NCBI RefSeq assembly: GCF_001542415.1
Contig: NZ_LNCU01000035.1
Coordinates: 56,408-104,639, forward strand
Length of the DNA stretch: 48,232 bases
Direction of reading: 5' to 3'
Source of the DNA: Bradyrhizobium macuxiense
Lineage (GTDB): Bacteria > Pseudomonadota > Alphaproteobacteria > Rhizobiales > Xanthobacteraceae
Under the pieces are notes generated by a model. It was not told the DNA's origin and did no database searches. It saw only the letters and a program-made list of their open reading frames with translations. A program made the translations under genes and the position numbers. This document shows, piece after piece, positions 33,555 to 43,235 of the stretch. How positions within the stretch are numbered: position 1 is the first letter of the stretch; each line of letters begins with the position of its first letter.

Positions 33555-34326
33555 GCTAGTCGACTGGGTTTTGGTTTATTCCAAGGCAGGCACATCATCG
33601 GACCCAATTGCCGCAGTGCGGGAGCGTTTCGCTTCGCTTTCGCTTTCGCTTTGTTTTCAAAGGAATCACGCGACATTCCATCGCTGCTTTCCCTGAAATC
33701 AGGGAGTTGCGATGCACAAATGGTGCCAGCGAACAGCACACAGCTAAGTCGATCGGAGCAGAAAGTCGTAGGAATGGCGGGTATGCATTCCACGGCGTCG
33801 ATGCATCGTTGAGACAAGCCGGCACAGCCTGATTCAGCGCTGCGGCGCAGGCGATGTCGTCCACTCTCGTGTTGCACGCGGATAGCATCACCCAATCAGC
33901 GTTGAGCAGCGCGACGTTTGTCGAGTTACGGCACAGTGATTGAAATGCCTGACGACGGCGAAGGTTCCGAAACAACGTTCACGCCGTGCGTGGTGGCGAT
34001 GCAGTGCGTGTCGCGTGGCGATGGCGGTGCACACTCACATGCCATGTCATATGCTTTATTTCGTATGCGAAGGATCGCGCAGTCGTGCTACCGCAACCAT
34101 GTCTGCCGTGTTGCGAACGAGTTCATTCGGCACAGCGACATCGCGATGCCGCCACTTCTGCTTGCGCAAATGATAGCGCTGTCAACTCGGTGCATGAGAG
34201 CTGCGAGGCGAAGACAGACTGCGTGCTCGAGGCACACGTGATCGGCAAGGCGATGCGACATCATGCCTCGCTGCATTGCGATGAGCGTCGGCGCCGGTGC
34301 GAGGACCACCGACGGATATTTTCAGA
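33555..34326. other. AT-richer gap between pckA and hugZ with no intact gene
   Basis: About 770 bases with lower GC than both neighbours and no convincing gene. It includes a short CGCTTT/TTTCGC tandem run (about 33624-33652), a stretch rich in CGATGC and GTGCGTGTCGCG-type words (33980-34320), and a possible CHAT-domain fragment (33835-33920) on the minus strand. Confidence 0.5.
33835..33920 (-). pseudogene. possible relic of a CHAT-domain (caspase-like) protein
   Basis: The reverse strand reads LLNADWVMLSACNT (33868-33909), very like the CHAT-peptidase strand LNADWVVLSACNT with its catalytic cysteine, followed by IACAAAL in the place where CHAT proteins have AEALSGL. The surrounding frame (33595-33975) does not continue as a CHAT domain, and the catalytic His region is not found. 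I take it as a decayed fragment. Confidence 0.35.
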
Positions 34327-35061
34327 TCATGATTTCGCGCGGGCCTCGTCGGCGAGACGAACCAGCATCTTGCGCAGCTCCGTACCGGTCGTGACCCGCT
34401 CCGGAAAATCGAGCCGCAGCGTCTTGCGATCCGCCTGCATGTCCATGCCGTCGGGGTCGCAGCCGGTGCAGATCCAATCCGCGCTGTCCGCACCGAGCAG
34501 GCGCGTGGCGTAGAGATTCATGGCCTCACGGTGATCGTCGTTCATATGCGCTACCGCGCCCGCCTCAGCCTCCAGCAGGGCCGCAGCCCCGCCGAGGTCG
34601 GTCAGGAACTGCTCCGGCTTGAGGTCCACGATCCGGCCAAATCCCGCCACCAGATGCGCACCGGTGGGCCGGATCAGGAAGAACGAAAAATCCTTAAATT
34701 CTACAAAGGCTTCTGCGGAGGGATGGGCACTAAGATAGCGGCGGCGCAAGAGTTCGGTTTCGGCTTCGGCCGCCTCCTCTGCCCGCCCGGCCAGCATGAT
34801 CCGCGCCCCCTCCAGCGGATCACCCTCGACGCGTTCATCCACCATCAGCGAGACCCTGCCGTCGGCCAGGATGTTCTTCGTGTGCAGCGCCAGGCGCGAG
34901 ATCAGCAGGATCGGCGAGCCGTCGGGATGGGCCGCGAGATTGACCAGCGAGCAATAAGGGTCGCCGCTTCCGGCCATCAGTGTGGCGAGCGCCCCCTGCC
35001 GGCTGCGTCGAAGCAGCGAGCGGGCGAGGCGAGCGGCGTTGAAATCGGAGGTCGGTTGCAT
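34327..35061 (-). CDS. HugZ-like FMN-binding/heme-utilisation family protein
   Basis: A 244-residue protein with a split-barrel flavin-reductase-like domain (GALATLMAGSGDPYCSLVNLA, PILLISRLALHTKNI, RVSLMVDE, GARIMLAGRAEEA) and a C-terminal DUF2470-type helical domain (VAHMNDDHREAMNLYATRLL). This is the layout of HugZ/pyridoxamine-oxidase-related proteins, some of which bind heme or FMN. ATG 35061. Divergent from chvI. Function in this organism not known; heme degradation is one possibility. Confidence 0.85.
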   Translation of the reverse strand: MQPTSDFNAARLARSLLRRSRQGALATLMAGSGDPYCSLVNLAAHPDGSPILLISRLALHTKNILADGRVSLMVDERVEGDPLEGARIMLAGRAEEAAEAETELLRRRYLSAHPSAEAFVEFKDFSFFLIRPTGAHLVAGFGRIVDLKPEQFLTDLGGAAALLEAEAGAVAHMNDDHREAMNLYATRLLGADSADWICTGCDPDGMDMQADRKTLRLDFPERVTTGTELRKMLVRLADEARAKS

Positions 35062-35299
35062 GGGTCTACCGGGTTATTTTATTGCGGAACCGGCCAATTT
35101 CTTACCGAAAAAGAGCCTTTCCTCATGATCTCAGGGTGCTATATGGGGATACCATGGATGGGTCGCAGAAGCGTTTTTGCGGAACTCGGTCACACTTCAG
35201 CCCAGCTTGCATTGCTCGTTGACCGCGTTCGAAGCCCTATTGTACGGCGCGTCGCTGGAATGCCCGCCGCTTAAGCCACTCTCATTGTGAAAGCAGCAC

Positions 35300-36001
35300 A
35301 TGCCCACAATCGCCTTGGTCGATGACGACCGCAACATTCTCACTTCCGTCTCGATCGCGCTCGAAGCCGAAGGCTATCGCATCATGACCTACACGGACGG
35401 TGCGTCGGCGCTGGACGGATTTCGCACGTCACCGCCCGATCTTGCGATCCTCGACATCAAGATGCCGCGCATGGACGGCATGGAAACGCTGCGACGGCTG
35501 CGCCAGAAGTCCGACCTGCCGGTGATTTTCCTCACCTCCAAGGATGAGGAGATCGACGAATTGTTCGGCCTGAAAATGGGCGCCGACGATTTCATCCGCA
35601 AGCCATTTTCCCAGCGTCTGCTGGTGGAACGCGTCAAGGCCGTGCTCCGCCGCGGCCAGCCCAAGGATCCGACCGCCCCGCCGAAGGAGCCGGACGCCCG
35701 CGCGCTCGACCGCGGCCTGCTGCGGATGGACCCGGAGCGCCACACCTGCACGTGGAAGAACGAGCCGGTGACGCTGACGGTGACCGAATTCCTGATCCTG
35801 CAGGCGTTGGCCACCCGCCCCGGCGTGGTCAAGAGCCGCAACGCGCTGATGGACGCCGCCTATGATGACCAGGTGTATGTCGACGACCGCACCATCGACA
35901 GCCACATCAAGCGGCTGCGCAAAAAGTTCAAGGTGGTCGACGACGACTTCGAAATGATCGAGACGCTCTATGGCGTCGGCTATCGCTTCAAGGAAGCCTG
36001 A
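35300..36001 (+). CDS. chvI: ChvI-type response regulator
   Basis: A 233-residue OmpR-family regulator. Receiver: [20 protein letters not shown], phospho-Asp in [50 protein letters not shown]. The C-terminal winged helix carries [20 protein letters not shown] and [18 protein letters not shown]. Together with the next gene it matches the rhizobial ChvI-ChvG (ExoS-ChvI, BvrR-BvrS) system that controls envelope, acid response and symbiosis genes. ATG 35300. Located opposite pckA, as in other rhizobia. Confidence 0.94.
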   Translation: MPTIALVDDDRNILTSVSIALEAEGYRIMTYTDGASALDGFRTSPPDLAILDIKMPRMDGMETLRRLRQKSDLPVIFLTSKDEEIDELFGLKMGADDFIRKPFSQRLLVERVKAVLRRGQPKDPTAPPKEPDARALDRGLLRMDPERHTCTWKNEPVTLTVTEFLILQALATRPGVVKSRNALMDAAYDDQVYVDDRTIDSHIKRLRKKFKVVDDDFEMIETLYGVGYRFKEA

Positions 36002-36069
36002 TCTGCGCTTTCGGAGCGTTTGTTAACTGACAGAGCCCGCGCGGCTGGGTTAAAGTCGCGCGGGCGATT

Positions 36070-37923
36070 GTGTGCTTCGCGGGACGACATCCAAACCAAC
36101 CGGCAGCTTTGCCAGTGCTTGATCGAACGCAGCCCGAGCAGGGCCTGAACACTGAGGACGCCTCACAGCTCCTCGAACAGGACGCAGTAGCTGACGACGT
36201 GGCGCAGGACAAAGGCTGGCGGCGCCCGCTCGGCTGGCTGCGCCGTGCCGGTCAGTTTTTCTTCGCGCTGTCATTCTCGAGCCTGACGCGCCGCATCGTC
36301 TCGCTCAACCTCGCCGGCCTCGTCGCGCTGGTCGCCAGCATCCTCTATCTCTCGCAGTTCCGCGCCGGCCTGATCGAGGCGCGCACGCAGAGCCTCATGG
36401 TCTATGCCGAGATCATCTCGGAGGCGATCGCCGCATCGGCGACCGTCGAAGGCAATACCGTCACCATCGATCCCGATCGGCTGCTCGATCTGAAACCCGG
36501 CGAGAGCTTCGGCCAGCCGGATGAATCGGCTGACTTCCCGATCAATCCCGAGCGCGTCGCGCCGATCCTGCGCCGCCTGATCGCGCCGACCAAGACGCGC
36601 GCCCGCATCTTCGACCGCGACGGCGGACTGATCCTCGACAGCCGCAACCTGTTCGCGCGCGGCGACGTGCTGCGCATGGAGCTGCCGCCGCCGTCGGAGA
36701 AGCCATCGCTGTATGAGAGAGCCAAGATCTCGATCAAGACCTGGTTCAACCGCGGCGACCTGCCGATCTACCGCGAGCTCGGGCCCGAAGGCGGCAAGGG
36801 CTATCGCGAAGTCGCGCAGTCGCTCGAAGGGCTGAACAGCAGCATGGTCCGCGTCACCGAGCGCGGTGCCGTCGTGGTGTCGGTCGCGGTGCCCGTGCAG
36901 CATTTCCGCGCCGTGCGCGGCGCACTGATGCTGACCACGCAAGGCGACGACATCGACCAGATGGTGATGTCCGAACGCCTCGCCATCCTCAAGGTCGGCG
37001 GCGTCGCCTCCGCGGTGATGATCATGCTGTCGCTGCTGCTGGCGAGCACGATCGCAGGGCCGGTGCGGCGGCTCGCCGACGGTGCCGAGCGCGTCCGCCA
37101 CCGGATCCAGACCCGCGTCGAGATTCCCGACTTCACCGGGCGCCGCGACGAGATCGGTCACCTCTCCGGCGCGCTGCGCGACATGACCAACGCGCTCTAC
37201 AGCCGCATCGAGGCGATCGAGATGTTCGCCGCCGACGTCGCGCACGAACTGAAGAATCCGCTGACCTCGCTGCGATCGGCGGTCGAGACGCTGCCGCTGG
37301 CGCGCAACGACAACAGCCGCGCGCGACTGCTCGCCGTGATCGAGCACGACGTCAGGCGGCTCGATCGCCTGATCTCAGATATCTCGGACGCCAGCCGGCT
37401 CGATGCCGAACTGCAGCGGCAGGACATGGCGCCGGTCGACCTGCGCCGGCTGCTGACGACGCTGACCGGCGTCGCCAACGAGACGCGGCTCGGCCATGAC
37501 GTCGCCGTCGAAGCCCGCTTCGAGGGCCGCGGACCGACCGACACGCTCTCGGTGCCGGGCCATGATTCGCGGCTTGGCCAGGTGATCTCCAACCTGCTCT
37601 CGAATGCGCAATCGTTCTCCCAACCCGGCAGCAAGGTGCGCATCGCCTGCCGGCGCGTCCGCAGCGAGGTCGAGATCGTCGTCGACGACGATGGACCCGG
37701 CATCGGCCAGGATGCGCTGGAGCGCATCTTCGAGCGCTTCTACACTGACCGGCCGCACCAGGGCTTTGGCCAGAATTCAGGCCTTGGGCTCTCGATCTCC
37801 AAGCAGATCATCGAAGCGCATGGCGGGCGGATCTGGGCGGAGAACCGCGCGGGGCCCGCAGACGAGGACGGCACGCCCACGATCGCCGGCGCGCGTTTCG
37901 TGGTCAGGCTGCCGGCACTATGA
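36070..37923 (+). CDS. chvG: ChvG-type membrane sensor histidine kinase
   Basis: A sensor kinase of about 617 residues. A cytoplasmic N-terminus is followed by a membrane helix (IVSLNLAGLVALVASILYLS), a periplasmic sensor of about 220 residues, a second helix (SAVMIMLSLLLASTIAGPV) with HAMP, then HisKA with His ~392 in DVAHELKNPLTSLRSAVE and HATPase with NLLSNAQSFS, DDDGPGI and NSGLGLSISKQII. GTG 36070 gives the longest protein; GTG 36115 is an alternative and neither has a strong ribosome site. It partners ChvI (68-base gap) and overlaps hprK by four bases, tying envelope sensing to the PTS regulators. Confidence 0.93.
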   Translation: MCFAGRHPNQPAALPVLDRTQPEQGLNTEDASQLLEQDAVADDVAQDKGWRRPLGWLRRAGQFFFALSFSSLTRRIVSLNLAGLVALVASILYLSQFRAGLIEARTQSLMVYAEIISEAIAASATVEGNTVTIDPDRLLDLKPGESFGQPDESADFPINPERVAPILRRLIAPTKTRARIFDRDGGLILDSRNLFARGDVLRMELPPPSEKPSLYERAKISIKTWFNRGDLPIYRELGPEGGKGYREVAQSLEGLNSSMVRVTERGAVVVSVAVPVQHFRAVRGALMLTTQGDDIDQMVMSERLAILKVGGVASAVMIMLSLLLASTIAGPVRRLADGAERVRHRIQTRVEIPDFTGRRDEIGHLSGALRDMTNALYSRIEAIEMFAADVAHELKNPLTSLRSAVETLPLARNDNSRARLLAVIEHDVRRLDRLISDISDASRLDAELQRQDMAPVDLRRLLTTLTGVANETRLGHDVAVEARFEGRGPTDTLSVPGHDSRLGQVISNLLSNAQSFSQPGSKVRIACRRVRSEVEIVVDDDGPGIGQDALERIFERFYTDRPHQGFGQNSGLGLSISKQIIEAHGGRIWAENRAGPADEDGTPTIAGARFVVRLPAL

Positions 37924-38486
37924 GCGACAATTCAAGCGTGCATGCATCCGCCGTCCTGGTCGGCGAGCGTGCCGTGCTGATCCGCGGACCGTCGGGCGCC
38001 GGCAAGTCCCGTCTGGCGTTCGACTTGATTCTCGCCGGCCGCTCCGGACAGGTTCCGCCAGCCGTTTTGGTGGGTGATGACCGTGTCCATCTCGACACAG
38101 CCGGCCAACAATTGTGGGTCCGCCCGGCCCGGGAACTGGCCGGCCTGATCGAGATCCGGGGCCTTGGAATCCGCCGCTGCAACTTCGCGGCGGAGGCCGT
38201 GGTGGGGCTTGTGGTCGACCTTGCCGCGGATGATGCGGAGCGGCTGCCGTCACCGGAAGCCCTCTCAACTCGCCTAAACGGTGTTTTACTACCGAGAATC
38301 CCGGTCTCCGTCAGCTTCCAACCCCTGCCACTGGTTGTCGCCGCGCTGACGACAACTGAAAGTTCATTCTCCCGTAATCTTGCGGCAGATTGTGCGAAGG
38401 GAATTGGTAACCATATCACATCCACTATCGCGTCCGATTTGGTCGGCGCAGCCTCCCCTCTCTACCGCCAGGAACAGGGAGACTAG
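37920..38486 (+). CDS. hprK: HPr kinase/phosphorylase, short alphaproteobacterial form
   Basis: A 188-residue protein with the P-loop LIRGPSGAGKSRLAFDLI, the VGDDRVHL strand and the HprK signature IEIRGLGIRRCN. It lacks the N-terminal domain of Firmicutes HprK, as is normal for alphaproteobacteria. It phosphorylates a regulatory serine of HPr (encoded 0.5 kb downstream). ATG 37920 overlaps the chvG stop. Confidence 0.93.
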   Translation: MSDNSSVHASAVLVGERAVLIRGPSGAGKSRLAFDLILAGRSGQVPPAVLVGDDRVHLDTAGQQLWVRPARELAGLIEIRGLGIRRCNFAAEAVVGLVVDLAADDAERLPSPEALSTRLNGVLLPRIPVSVSFQPLPLVVAALTTTESSFSRNLAADCAKGIGNHITSTIASDLVGAASPLYRQEQGD

Positions 38487-38573
38487 CCAAGATGCCCTCT
38501 TGCGCAGGGCCTCTGGATGGTCAAAGTGGCGCGTTCGTGCGGTGCACCAAAGAGCGCCCGCGAGGAGTTTCCA

Positions 38574-38975
38574 ATGATTGGTCTAGTGCTGGTGACCCAT
38601 GGGCGCCTTGCCGACGAGTTCAGGGCGGCGCTCGAACACGTGATGGGTCCGCAGAAACAAATTGAAGCAATTACGATCGGAGCCGAGGACGATTCCGATC
38701 TCTGTCGAAGCGACATCATCGAGGCGGTGAACCGCGTCGATAGCGGCGACGGCGTTGCGATTCTCACCGACATGTTCGGCGGCACGCCGTCGAACCTTGC
38801 GATCTCCTGCATGAGCCGCCCGAAGGTGGAAGTGCTCGCAGGCATCAATCTTCCCATGCTGGTCAAGCTTGCCAAGGTTCGCGAGGAGCGCTCGTTGCCC
38901 GATGCGATCGCGATGGCCCAGGAAGCCGGCCGCAAATACGTCACCATCGCCAGCCGCGTTCTCGCCGGCAAATGA
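38574..38975 (+). CDS. PTS EIIA component, mannose family
   Basis: A 133-residue EIIA(Man)-type protein. The phosphoacceptor His is in LVTHGRLADEF; VAILTDMFGGTPSNLAISCM and VLAGINLPMLVKLA are conserved. ATG 38574 follows a strong GAGGAG. In rhizobia this protein belongs to an incomplete phosphotransfer chain without sugar permeases, which regulates carbon/nitrogen metabolism. Its stop overlaps the HPr start (ATGA). Confidence 0.94.
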   Translation: MIGLVLVTHGRLADEFRAALEHVMGPQKQIEAITIGAEDDSDLCRSDIIEAVNRVDSGDGVAILTDMFGGTPSNLAISCMSRPKVEVLAGINLPMLVKLAKVREERSLPDAIAMAQEAGRKYVTIASRVLAGK

Positions 38976-39298
38976 GCGACGAGAGCTCGGGCGCAAACGA
39001 AGTCGGCCCGAGCGTGCCGGCGGGCGCCATTTCCCGCGAACTCCTGATCGTCAACAAACGCGGCCTGCATGCGCGGGCCTCGGCCAAATTCGTGCAGACG
39101 GTCGAGCGCTTCAACGCCGACGTCTGGGTCACGCGCGGCAGCGAGACCGTCGGCGGCACCTCGATCATGGGCCTGATGATGCTCGCCGCCGGGCCCGGCA
39201 CCACAGTGCTGGTCTCGGCGAAAGGCCCCGAAGCGGAAGCCGCACTCGACGCCATCGCCGAGCTCGTCGCCAGCAAGTTCAACGAAGAAGGCGCCTAG
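38972..39298 (+). CDS. ptsH: HPr phosphocarrier protein
   Basis: A 108-residue HPr with an N-terminal extension of about 20 residues. The active His is in NKRGLHARASAKFVQTVE and the regulatory serine region is GGTSIMGLMMLAAGPGT. It receives phosphate from EI-Ntr (not in the window) and passes it to EIIA proteins; HprK modifies the serine. Last gene of chvI-chvG-hprK-EIIA-HPr. Confidence 0.95.
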   Translation: MSDESSGANEVGPSVPAGAISRELLIVNKRGLHARASAKFVQTVERFNADVWVTRGSETVGGTSIMGLMMLAAGPGTTVLVSAKGPEAEAALDAIAELVASKFNEEGA

Positions 39299-39316
39299 AG
39301 CGACTGAGCGACGCAA

Positions 39317-39356
39317 AGCGATCCGACCTCTCCCCGCAAGCGCGGCGAGGTAAGAC
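39317..39356. repeat. R2 repeat, solitary right end
   Basis: Bases 39319-39342 match 6832-6855 exactly (GCGATCCGACCTCTCCCCGC and on), followed by GGCGAGGTAAGA. Only the right end of the element is present, between HPr and the convergent glycosyltransferase. Confidence 0.75.
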
Positions 39357-39360
39357 GACG

Positions 39361-40959
39361 CTACTTCGCCGGCGGCACCAGATAGATCTTCCACACCGTC
39401 GATGGGCCGGGATGGCCGCTGAAGAAGCGCTGCGTGGTCATCACCAGTGGCTCGGCATCCCTGGCGTGCTCGGCCATCCACGCCTCGCACGACTTCAGCA
39501 ACTCCGGGTCGGTCTTGTCGCAGATGCCGATGAAACCGTAACGCTTGGCTTCGTCGAGCGAGGTCAGCCCGGACGACACTTCACCGGGCGTGATCGCAGC
39601 CGGATGATCCGGACTGTAGAACGTCATAGGCTCGCTGATGTCGGAATGGGCCGCGACGACGGCCCAGCGCGAATGGAATTTGTCCTGCCAGGTCTGCGTC
39701 AATTCGCGCGCAAGCTCCGAGCGTGCGGCATAGGTCGAGGCGGTGTTGTGGTTGGAGGCCATCTCCTGCGTCGCGATGCTCGGTGCAGCGAGCAGCATGG
39801 CGACCGTGATCACGAGCCAGATCGCGGTGATGGTGAACAGCGCCATGCGCGGGATCCGTACGCGGGGGATCGCGACCAGCGCCAGCGGCACCAGGAAGAA
39901 CAGCGGGATGCCCCAATCGGTCTTGATGTAGATCGTGAACGGGAGCGCGCCGAGCGGCGGCCCGATCGCGACGATGAACTGGATGAGCCAGACGTTGAGC
40001 GCCTGCCCGGAATTGACCTCCGGGTTCGGCCGGTCCGACCAGATCCGCGCCGGCCGCCACGACAGCGAGCTCAGCGACAGTGCCAGCAGGCCGAGCAGCA
40101 CCGGAGCGGCGAGCAGCCCGAGATTATGCCCGATATAGCCGATCACGAGCTCGACGTTCAGCGTGCGGTCCGACAACGAGTAGACGTCGCCGGCGTAGGT
40201 GAAGGGCAGGAAGTCGACCTCCTCCAGCCAGACCACATGCGGGATCATCAGAACGACCATCGTGCCGATCGCGACCCACGGCGCCGGCGAGCGCAGGAAC
40301 GCCAGCCGCTGCGGGTGAATCAGCGCGGCAAGGCCGATCGCGCCGATCATGGTCATCACCCAATATTTGGTCATCAGCGCCAGCGCTGCGGCGAAGCCGA
40401 GCAACAGGCCGGATTTGACGCTGCGCTTCTCGAACGCGTTCAGATAAGCCAGCACCAGCAGCGGCAACGGCACGAGCTGCGCCAGATCGGCGTTGTACTT
40501 GAACCCCTTGAAATTGAAGATCGGGTACAGCGCGAGCATCACCACCGAAAAGAACGCGCGGCGGCGGTCGACGACACGCAACGCGATCAGCCAGCAGACG
40601 ACCATCGCAAAGCTGACGGTCGCCATCGCGAGCGCGTAGGTCGCCCAATTGGCGACCGGGAAGAACTTGAACCAGACCCCGGCAATCCATCCCGACAGCG
40701 GCGGGTGCTTGCCGTAGCCGAGCAGGAAGCGCTGGCCCCAGGCATAGGCCTCCGCGACGTCCATGTGGACGTCCTGCGCGGCCTTGAGCTTGATGAGGAT
40801 CTCCGTCCACAGCACCGCGTGGACCAGTGCGAAGGTGATGACGAGCCACAGGCCGGTCTTGGGATCGGTGGCGCGCGAGACCAGCCATGCGGCCAATCGG
40901 CGGATTGTCAGCCGGCGATTCTTGCGCTGTGCGGCGGGGAGGTAGGAGACAGTGGGCAT
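39361..40959 (-). CDS. GT39/ArnT-like membrane glycosyltransferase
   Basis: A 532-residue polytopic membrane protein with about ten hydrophobic helices. The first periplasmic loop has HMDVAEAYAWGQRFLLGYGKHPPLSGW, with the acidic residue and HPPL pattern of the PMT_2/ArnT (GT39/GT83) families that use polyprenyl-phosphate sugars. FPLGALPFTIYIKTDWG-like segments and a soluble C-terminal region follow. It probably transfers a sugar from a lipid donor to an envelope acceptor. ATG 40959. Donor and acceptor unknown. Confidence 0.83.
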   Translation of the reverse strand: MPTVSYLPAAQRKNRRLTIRRLAAWLVSRATDPKTGLWLVITFALVHAVLWTEILIKLKAAQDVHMDVAEAYAWGQRFLLGYGKHPPLSGWIAGVWFKFFPVANWATYALAMATVSFAMVVCWLIALRVVDRRRAFFSVVMLALYPIFNFKGFKYNADLAQLVPLPLLVLAYLNAFEKRSVKSGLLLGFAAALALMTKYWVMTMIGAIGLAALIHPQRLAFLRSPAPWVAIGTMVVLMIPHVVWLEEVDFLPFTYAGDVYSLSDRTLNVELVIGYIGHNLGLLAAPVLLGLLALSLSSLSWRPARIWSDRPNPEVNSGQALNVWLIQFIVAIGPPLGALPFTIYIKTDWGIPLFFLVPLALVAIPRVRIPRMALFTITAIWLVITVAMLLAAPSIATQEMASNHNTASTYAARSELARELTQTWQDKFHSRWAVVAAHSDISEPMTFYSPDHPAAITPGEVSSGLTSLDEAKRYGFIGICDKTDPELLKSCEAWMAEHARDAEPLVMTTQRFFSGHPGPSTVWKIYLVPPAK

Positions 40960-40972
40960 GGTCAGTGCCTAA

Positions 40973-41019
40973 GGCATGATCCGGAAAGGTGTGAGGCGGG
41001 TTTCCGACAAGATCATGCC
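40973..41019. repeat. RIME-like palindromic repeat (family R5)
   Basis: GGCATGATCCGGAAAGGTGT ... GGGTTTCCGACAAGATCATGCC is an inverted repeat of the type scattered through Rhizobiales genomes. It begins 13 bases upstream of the glycosyltransferase start, so it lies in its leader region. A degenerate copy is at 26755-26795. Confidence 0.7.
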
Positions 41020-41095
41020 CAAACAGGACGCTCGAGCGCGGTGATATCTCATTCGGATGTTATCGGGCTTTAGCGCGTTTTCGCCACCGACGAAA

Positions 41096-41305
41096 TCAGC
41101 TTGGCGTGAACGTAGGCCGAGCGCCTTCGAATTCAATGCCCGGAACTTCCAGACCGCTGTCGAAGTACGCGGTGTCCCGGCGATGCCGCCTGCTGCCCCG
41201 GATGGAATCCGCAATGAAGATGGCGGCGATCTCCCGCGGTCGGAAAGGGACCACTCGCCGCGGAGGACCGCGTGCGTCGATCTCGGCATAGTCCGGCTGG
41301 GCCAT
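41096..41305 (-). CDS. possible small hypothetical protein
   Basis: A 69-codon frame in the 460-base gap between the glycosyltransferase and lepA: MAQPDYAEIDARGPPRRVVP ... VPGIEFEGARPTFTPS. Composition looks protein-like, but there is no strong ribosome site, no recognised family, and a longer opposite frame overlaps it. The rest of the gap has the R5 repeat and the lepA upstream region. Confidence 0.35.
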   Translation of the reverse strand: MAQPDYAEIDARGPPRRVVPFRPREIAAIFIADSIRGSRRHRRDTAYFDSGLEVPGIEFEGARPTFTPS

Positions 41306-41423
41306 CGGTCGCCGGCGGCACCCCGGAATCGATCACCGCGCCGCCCCGTGATTCGCCGTCATATGCTTGCAAAATACCGCAATATGGTTGCCGCTCGGGG
41401 GTGCGGATGCTATCCCGCGCCCC

Positions 41424-43235
41424 ATGACAACTGCCCCGATTTCCAACATCCGCAACTTCTCCATCGTCGCCCATATCGACCATGGCAAATCGACCTTGGC
41501 CGACCGCCTGATCCAGATGACGGGCGGGCTGTCGGATCGTGAGATGGCGGGCAAGGAGCAGGTGCTCGATTCCATGGACATCGAGCGCGAGCGCGGCATC
41601 ACCATCAAGGCGCAGACCGTGCGCCTCAACTACCGCGCCAAGGACGGCAAGGATTACGTCTTCAACCTGATGGACACACCCGGCCATGTCGACTTCGCCT
41701 ACGAGGTCTCGCGGTCGCTGGCGGCCTGCGAGGGCTCCCTGCTCGTGGTCGACGCCAGCCAGGGCGTCGAGGCGCAGACGCTCGCCAACGTCTACCAGGC
41801 ACTCGACAACAACCACGAGATCGTGCCGGTCCTCAACAAGGTCGACCTGCCGGCCGCCGAACCCGAGAAGGTGAAGCAGCAGATCGAGGACGTGATCGGC
41901 ATCGACGCGTCCGACGCCGTGATGATCTCGGCCAAGACCGGCCTCGGCGTGCCCGACGTGCTGGAGGCGATCGTCACCCGCCTGCCGCCACCGAAGGGCG
42001 ACCGCGACGCGACCTTGAAGGCGCTGCTGGTCGACAGCTGGTACGACGTCTATCTCGGCGTGGTCGTGCTGATCCGCATCGTCGACGGCGTGATGAAGAA
42101 GGGTAGCCGCATCCGCATGATGGGCACCGGCGCCGCCTACGACATCGAGCGCGTCGGCTTCTTCACTCCGAAGATGGAACAGGTCGAGGAGCTTGGCCCC
42201 GGCGAGATCGGCTTCATCACCGCGGCGATCAAGGAAGTCGCCGACACCCGCGTCGGCGACACCATCACCGACGACAAGAAGCCGATCAGCGAGATGCTGC
42301 CCGGCTTCAAGCCGGCGATTCCGGTCGTGTTCTGCGGCCTGTTCCCGGTCGACGCCAACGACTTCGAGACGCTGCGCGCCGCGATGGGCAAGCTCAGGCT
42401 GAACGACGCCAGCTTCTCCTACGAGATGGAAACCTCGGCCGCGCTCGGCTTCGGCTTCCGATGCGGCTTCCTCGGCCTCTTGCATCTGGAGATTATCCAG
42501 GAGCGGCTGTCGCGCGAATTCGATCTCAACCTGATCGCGACCGCGCCGAGCGTCATCTACAAGATGAAGCTGACCGACGGCACCGAGCTCGAGATCCACA
42601 ACCCCGTCGACATGCCCGACGTGGTCAAGATCGCGGAGATCCAGGAGCCCTGGATCGAGGCCACCATCCTCACCCCCGACGAATATCTCGGCAGCGTGCT
42701 CAAGCTGTGCCAGGACCGCCGCGGCTCGCAGAAGGAGCTCACTTATGTCGGCTCCCGCGCGATGGTGAAGTACGATCTGCCGCTCAATGAGGTCGTGTTC
42801 GACTTCTACGACCGCCTCAAGTCGGTCTCCAAGGGTTACGCTTCGTTCGACTATCATCTGACCGACTACAAGCCGGCCGATCTCGTGAAGATGCAGATCC
42901 TCGTCAACGCCGAGCCGGTCGACGCGCTGTCGATGCTGGTGCATCGCACCCGCGCGGAGGGGCGCGGCCGCGCCATGGTCGAGAAGATGAAGGAGCTGAT
43001 CCCGCCGCACATGTTCCAGATCCCGATCCAGGCGGCGATCGGCGGCAAGGTGATCGCGCGCGAAACCGTCCGCGCGCTGCGCAAGGACGTCACCGCGAAG
43101 TGCTACGGCGGCGACATCACGCGCAAGCGCAAGCTTCTGGAGAAGCAGAAGGAAGGCAAAAAGAAGATGCGGCAGTTCGGCAAGGTCGACATCCCGCAGG
43201 AAGCCTTCATCGCCGCGCTCAAGGTGGACAGCTGA
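41424..43235 (+). CDS. lepA: Elongation factor 4 (LepA)
   Basis: A 603-residue translational GTPase that back-translocates or resolves stalled ribosomes. G motifs are complete: [13 protein letters not shown] (G1), RGIT (G2), DTPGHVDF (G3), NKVDLP (G4) and ISAKTGLG (G5). The LepA-specific C-terminal domain ends in [20 protein letters not shown] and [16 protein letters not shown] 41424 ([20 protein letters not shown]) is used rather than an earlier in-frame codon, since EF4 proteins begin this way. Confidence 0.97.
   Translation: MTTAPISNIRNFSIVAHIDHGKSTLADRLIQMTGGLSDREMAGKEQVLDSMDIERERGITIKAQTVRLNYRAKDGKDYVFNLMDTPGHVDFAYEVSRSLAACEGSLLVVDASQGVEAQTLANVYQALDNNHEIVPVLNKVDLPAAEPEKVKQQIEDVIGIDASDAVMISAKTGLGVPDVLEAIVTRLPPPKGDRDATLKALLVDSWYDVYLGVVVLIRIVDGVMKKGSRIRMMGTGAAYDIERVGFFTPKMEQVEELGPGEIGFITAAIKEVADTRVGDTITDDKKPISEMLPGFKPAIPVVFCGLFPVDANDFETLRAAMGKLRLNDASFSYEMETSAALGFGFRCGFLGLLHLEIIQERLSREFDLNLIATAPSVIYKMKLTDGTELEIHNPVDMPDVVKIAEIQEPWIEATILTPDEYLGSVLKLCQDRRGSQKELTYVGSRAMVKYDLPLNEVVFDFYDRLKSVSKGYASFDYHLTDYKPADLVKMQILVNAEPVDALSMLVHRTRAEGRGRAMVEKMKELIPPHMFQIPIQAAIGGKVIARETVRALRKDVTAKCYGGDITRKRKLLEKQKEGKKKMRQFGKVDIPQEAFIAALKVDS

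Noticed and set aside
33624..33652. CGCTTT/TTTCGC tandem run considered as a CRISPR or phase-variable tract
   Set aside because: Only about three imperfect units and no spacer structure; not inside a gene.
33986..34513. 175-codon plus-strand frame in the pckA-hugZ gap
   Set aside because: Cysteine- and histidine-rich random-looking translation; half of it is the antisense of the HugZ-like gene.
38869..41073. 734-codon plus-strand frame across HPr, the glycosyltransferase and gaps
   Set aside because: It crosses unrelated genes and gives a low-complexity Arg/Gln/Asp-rich translation.
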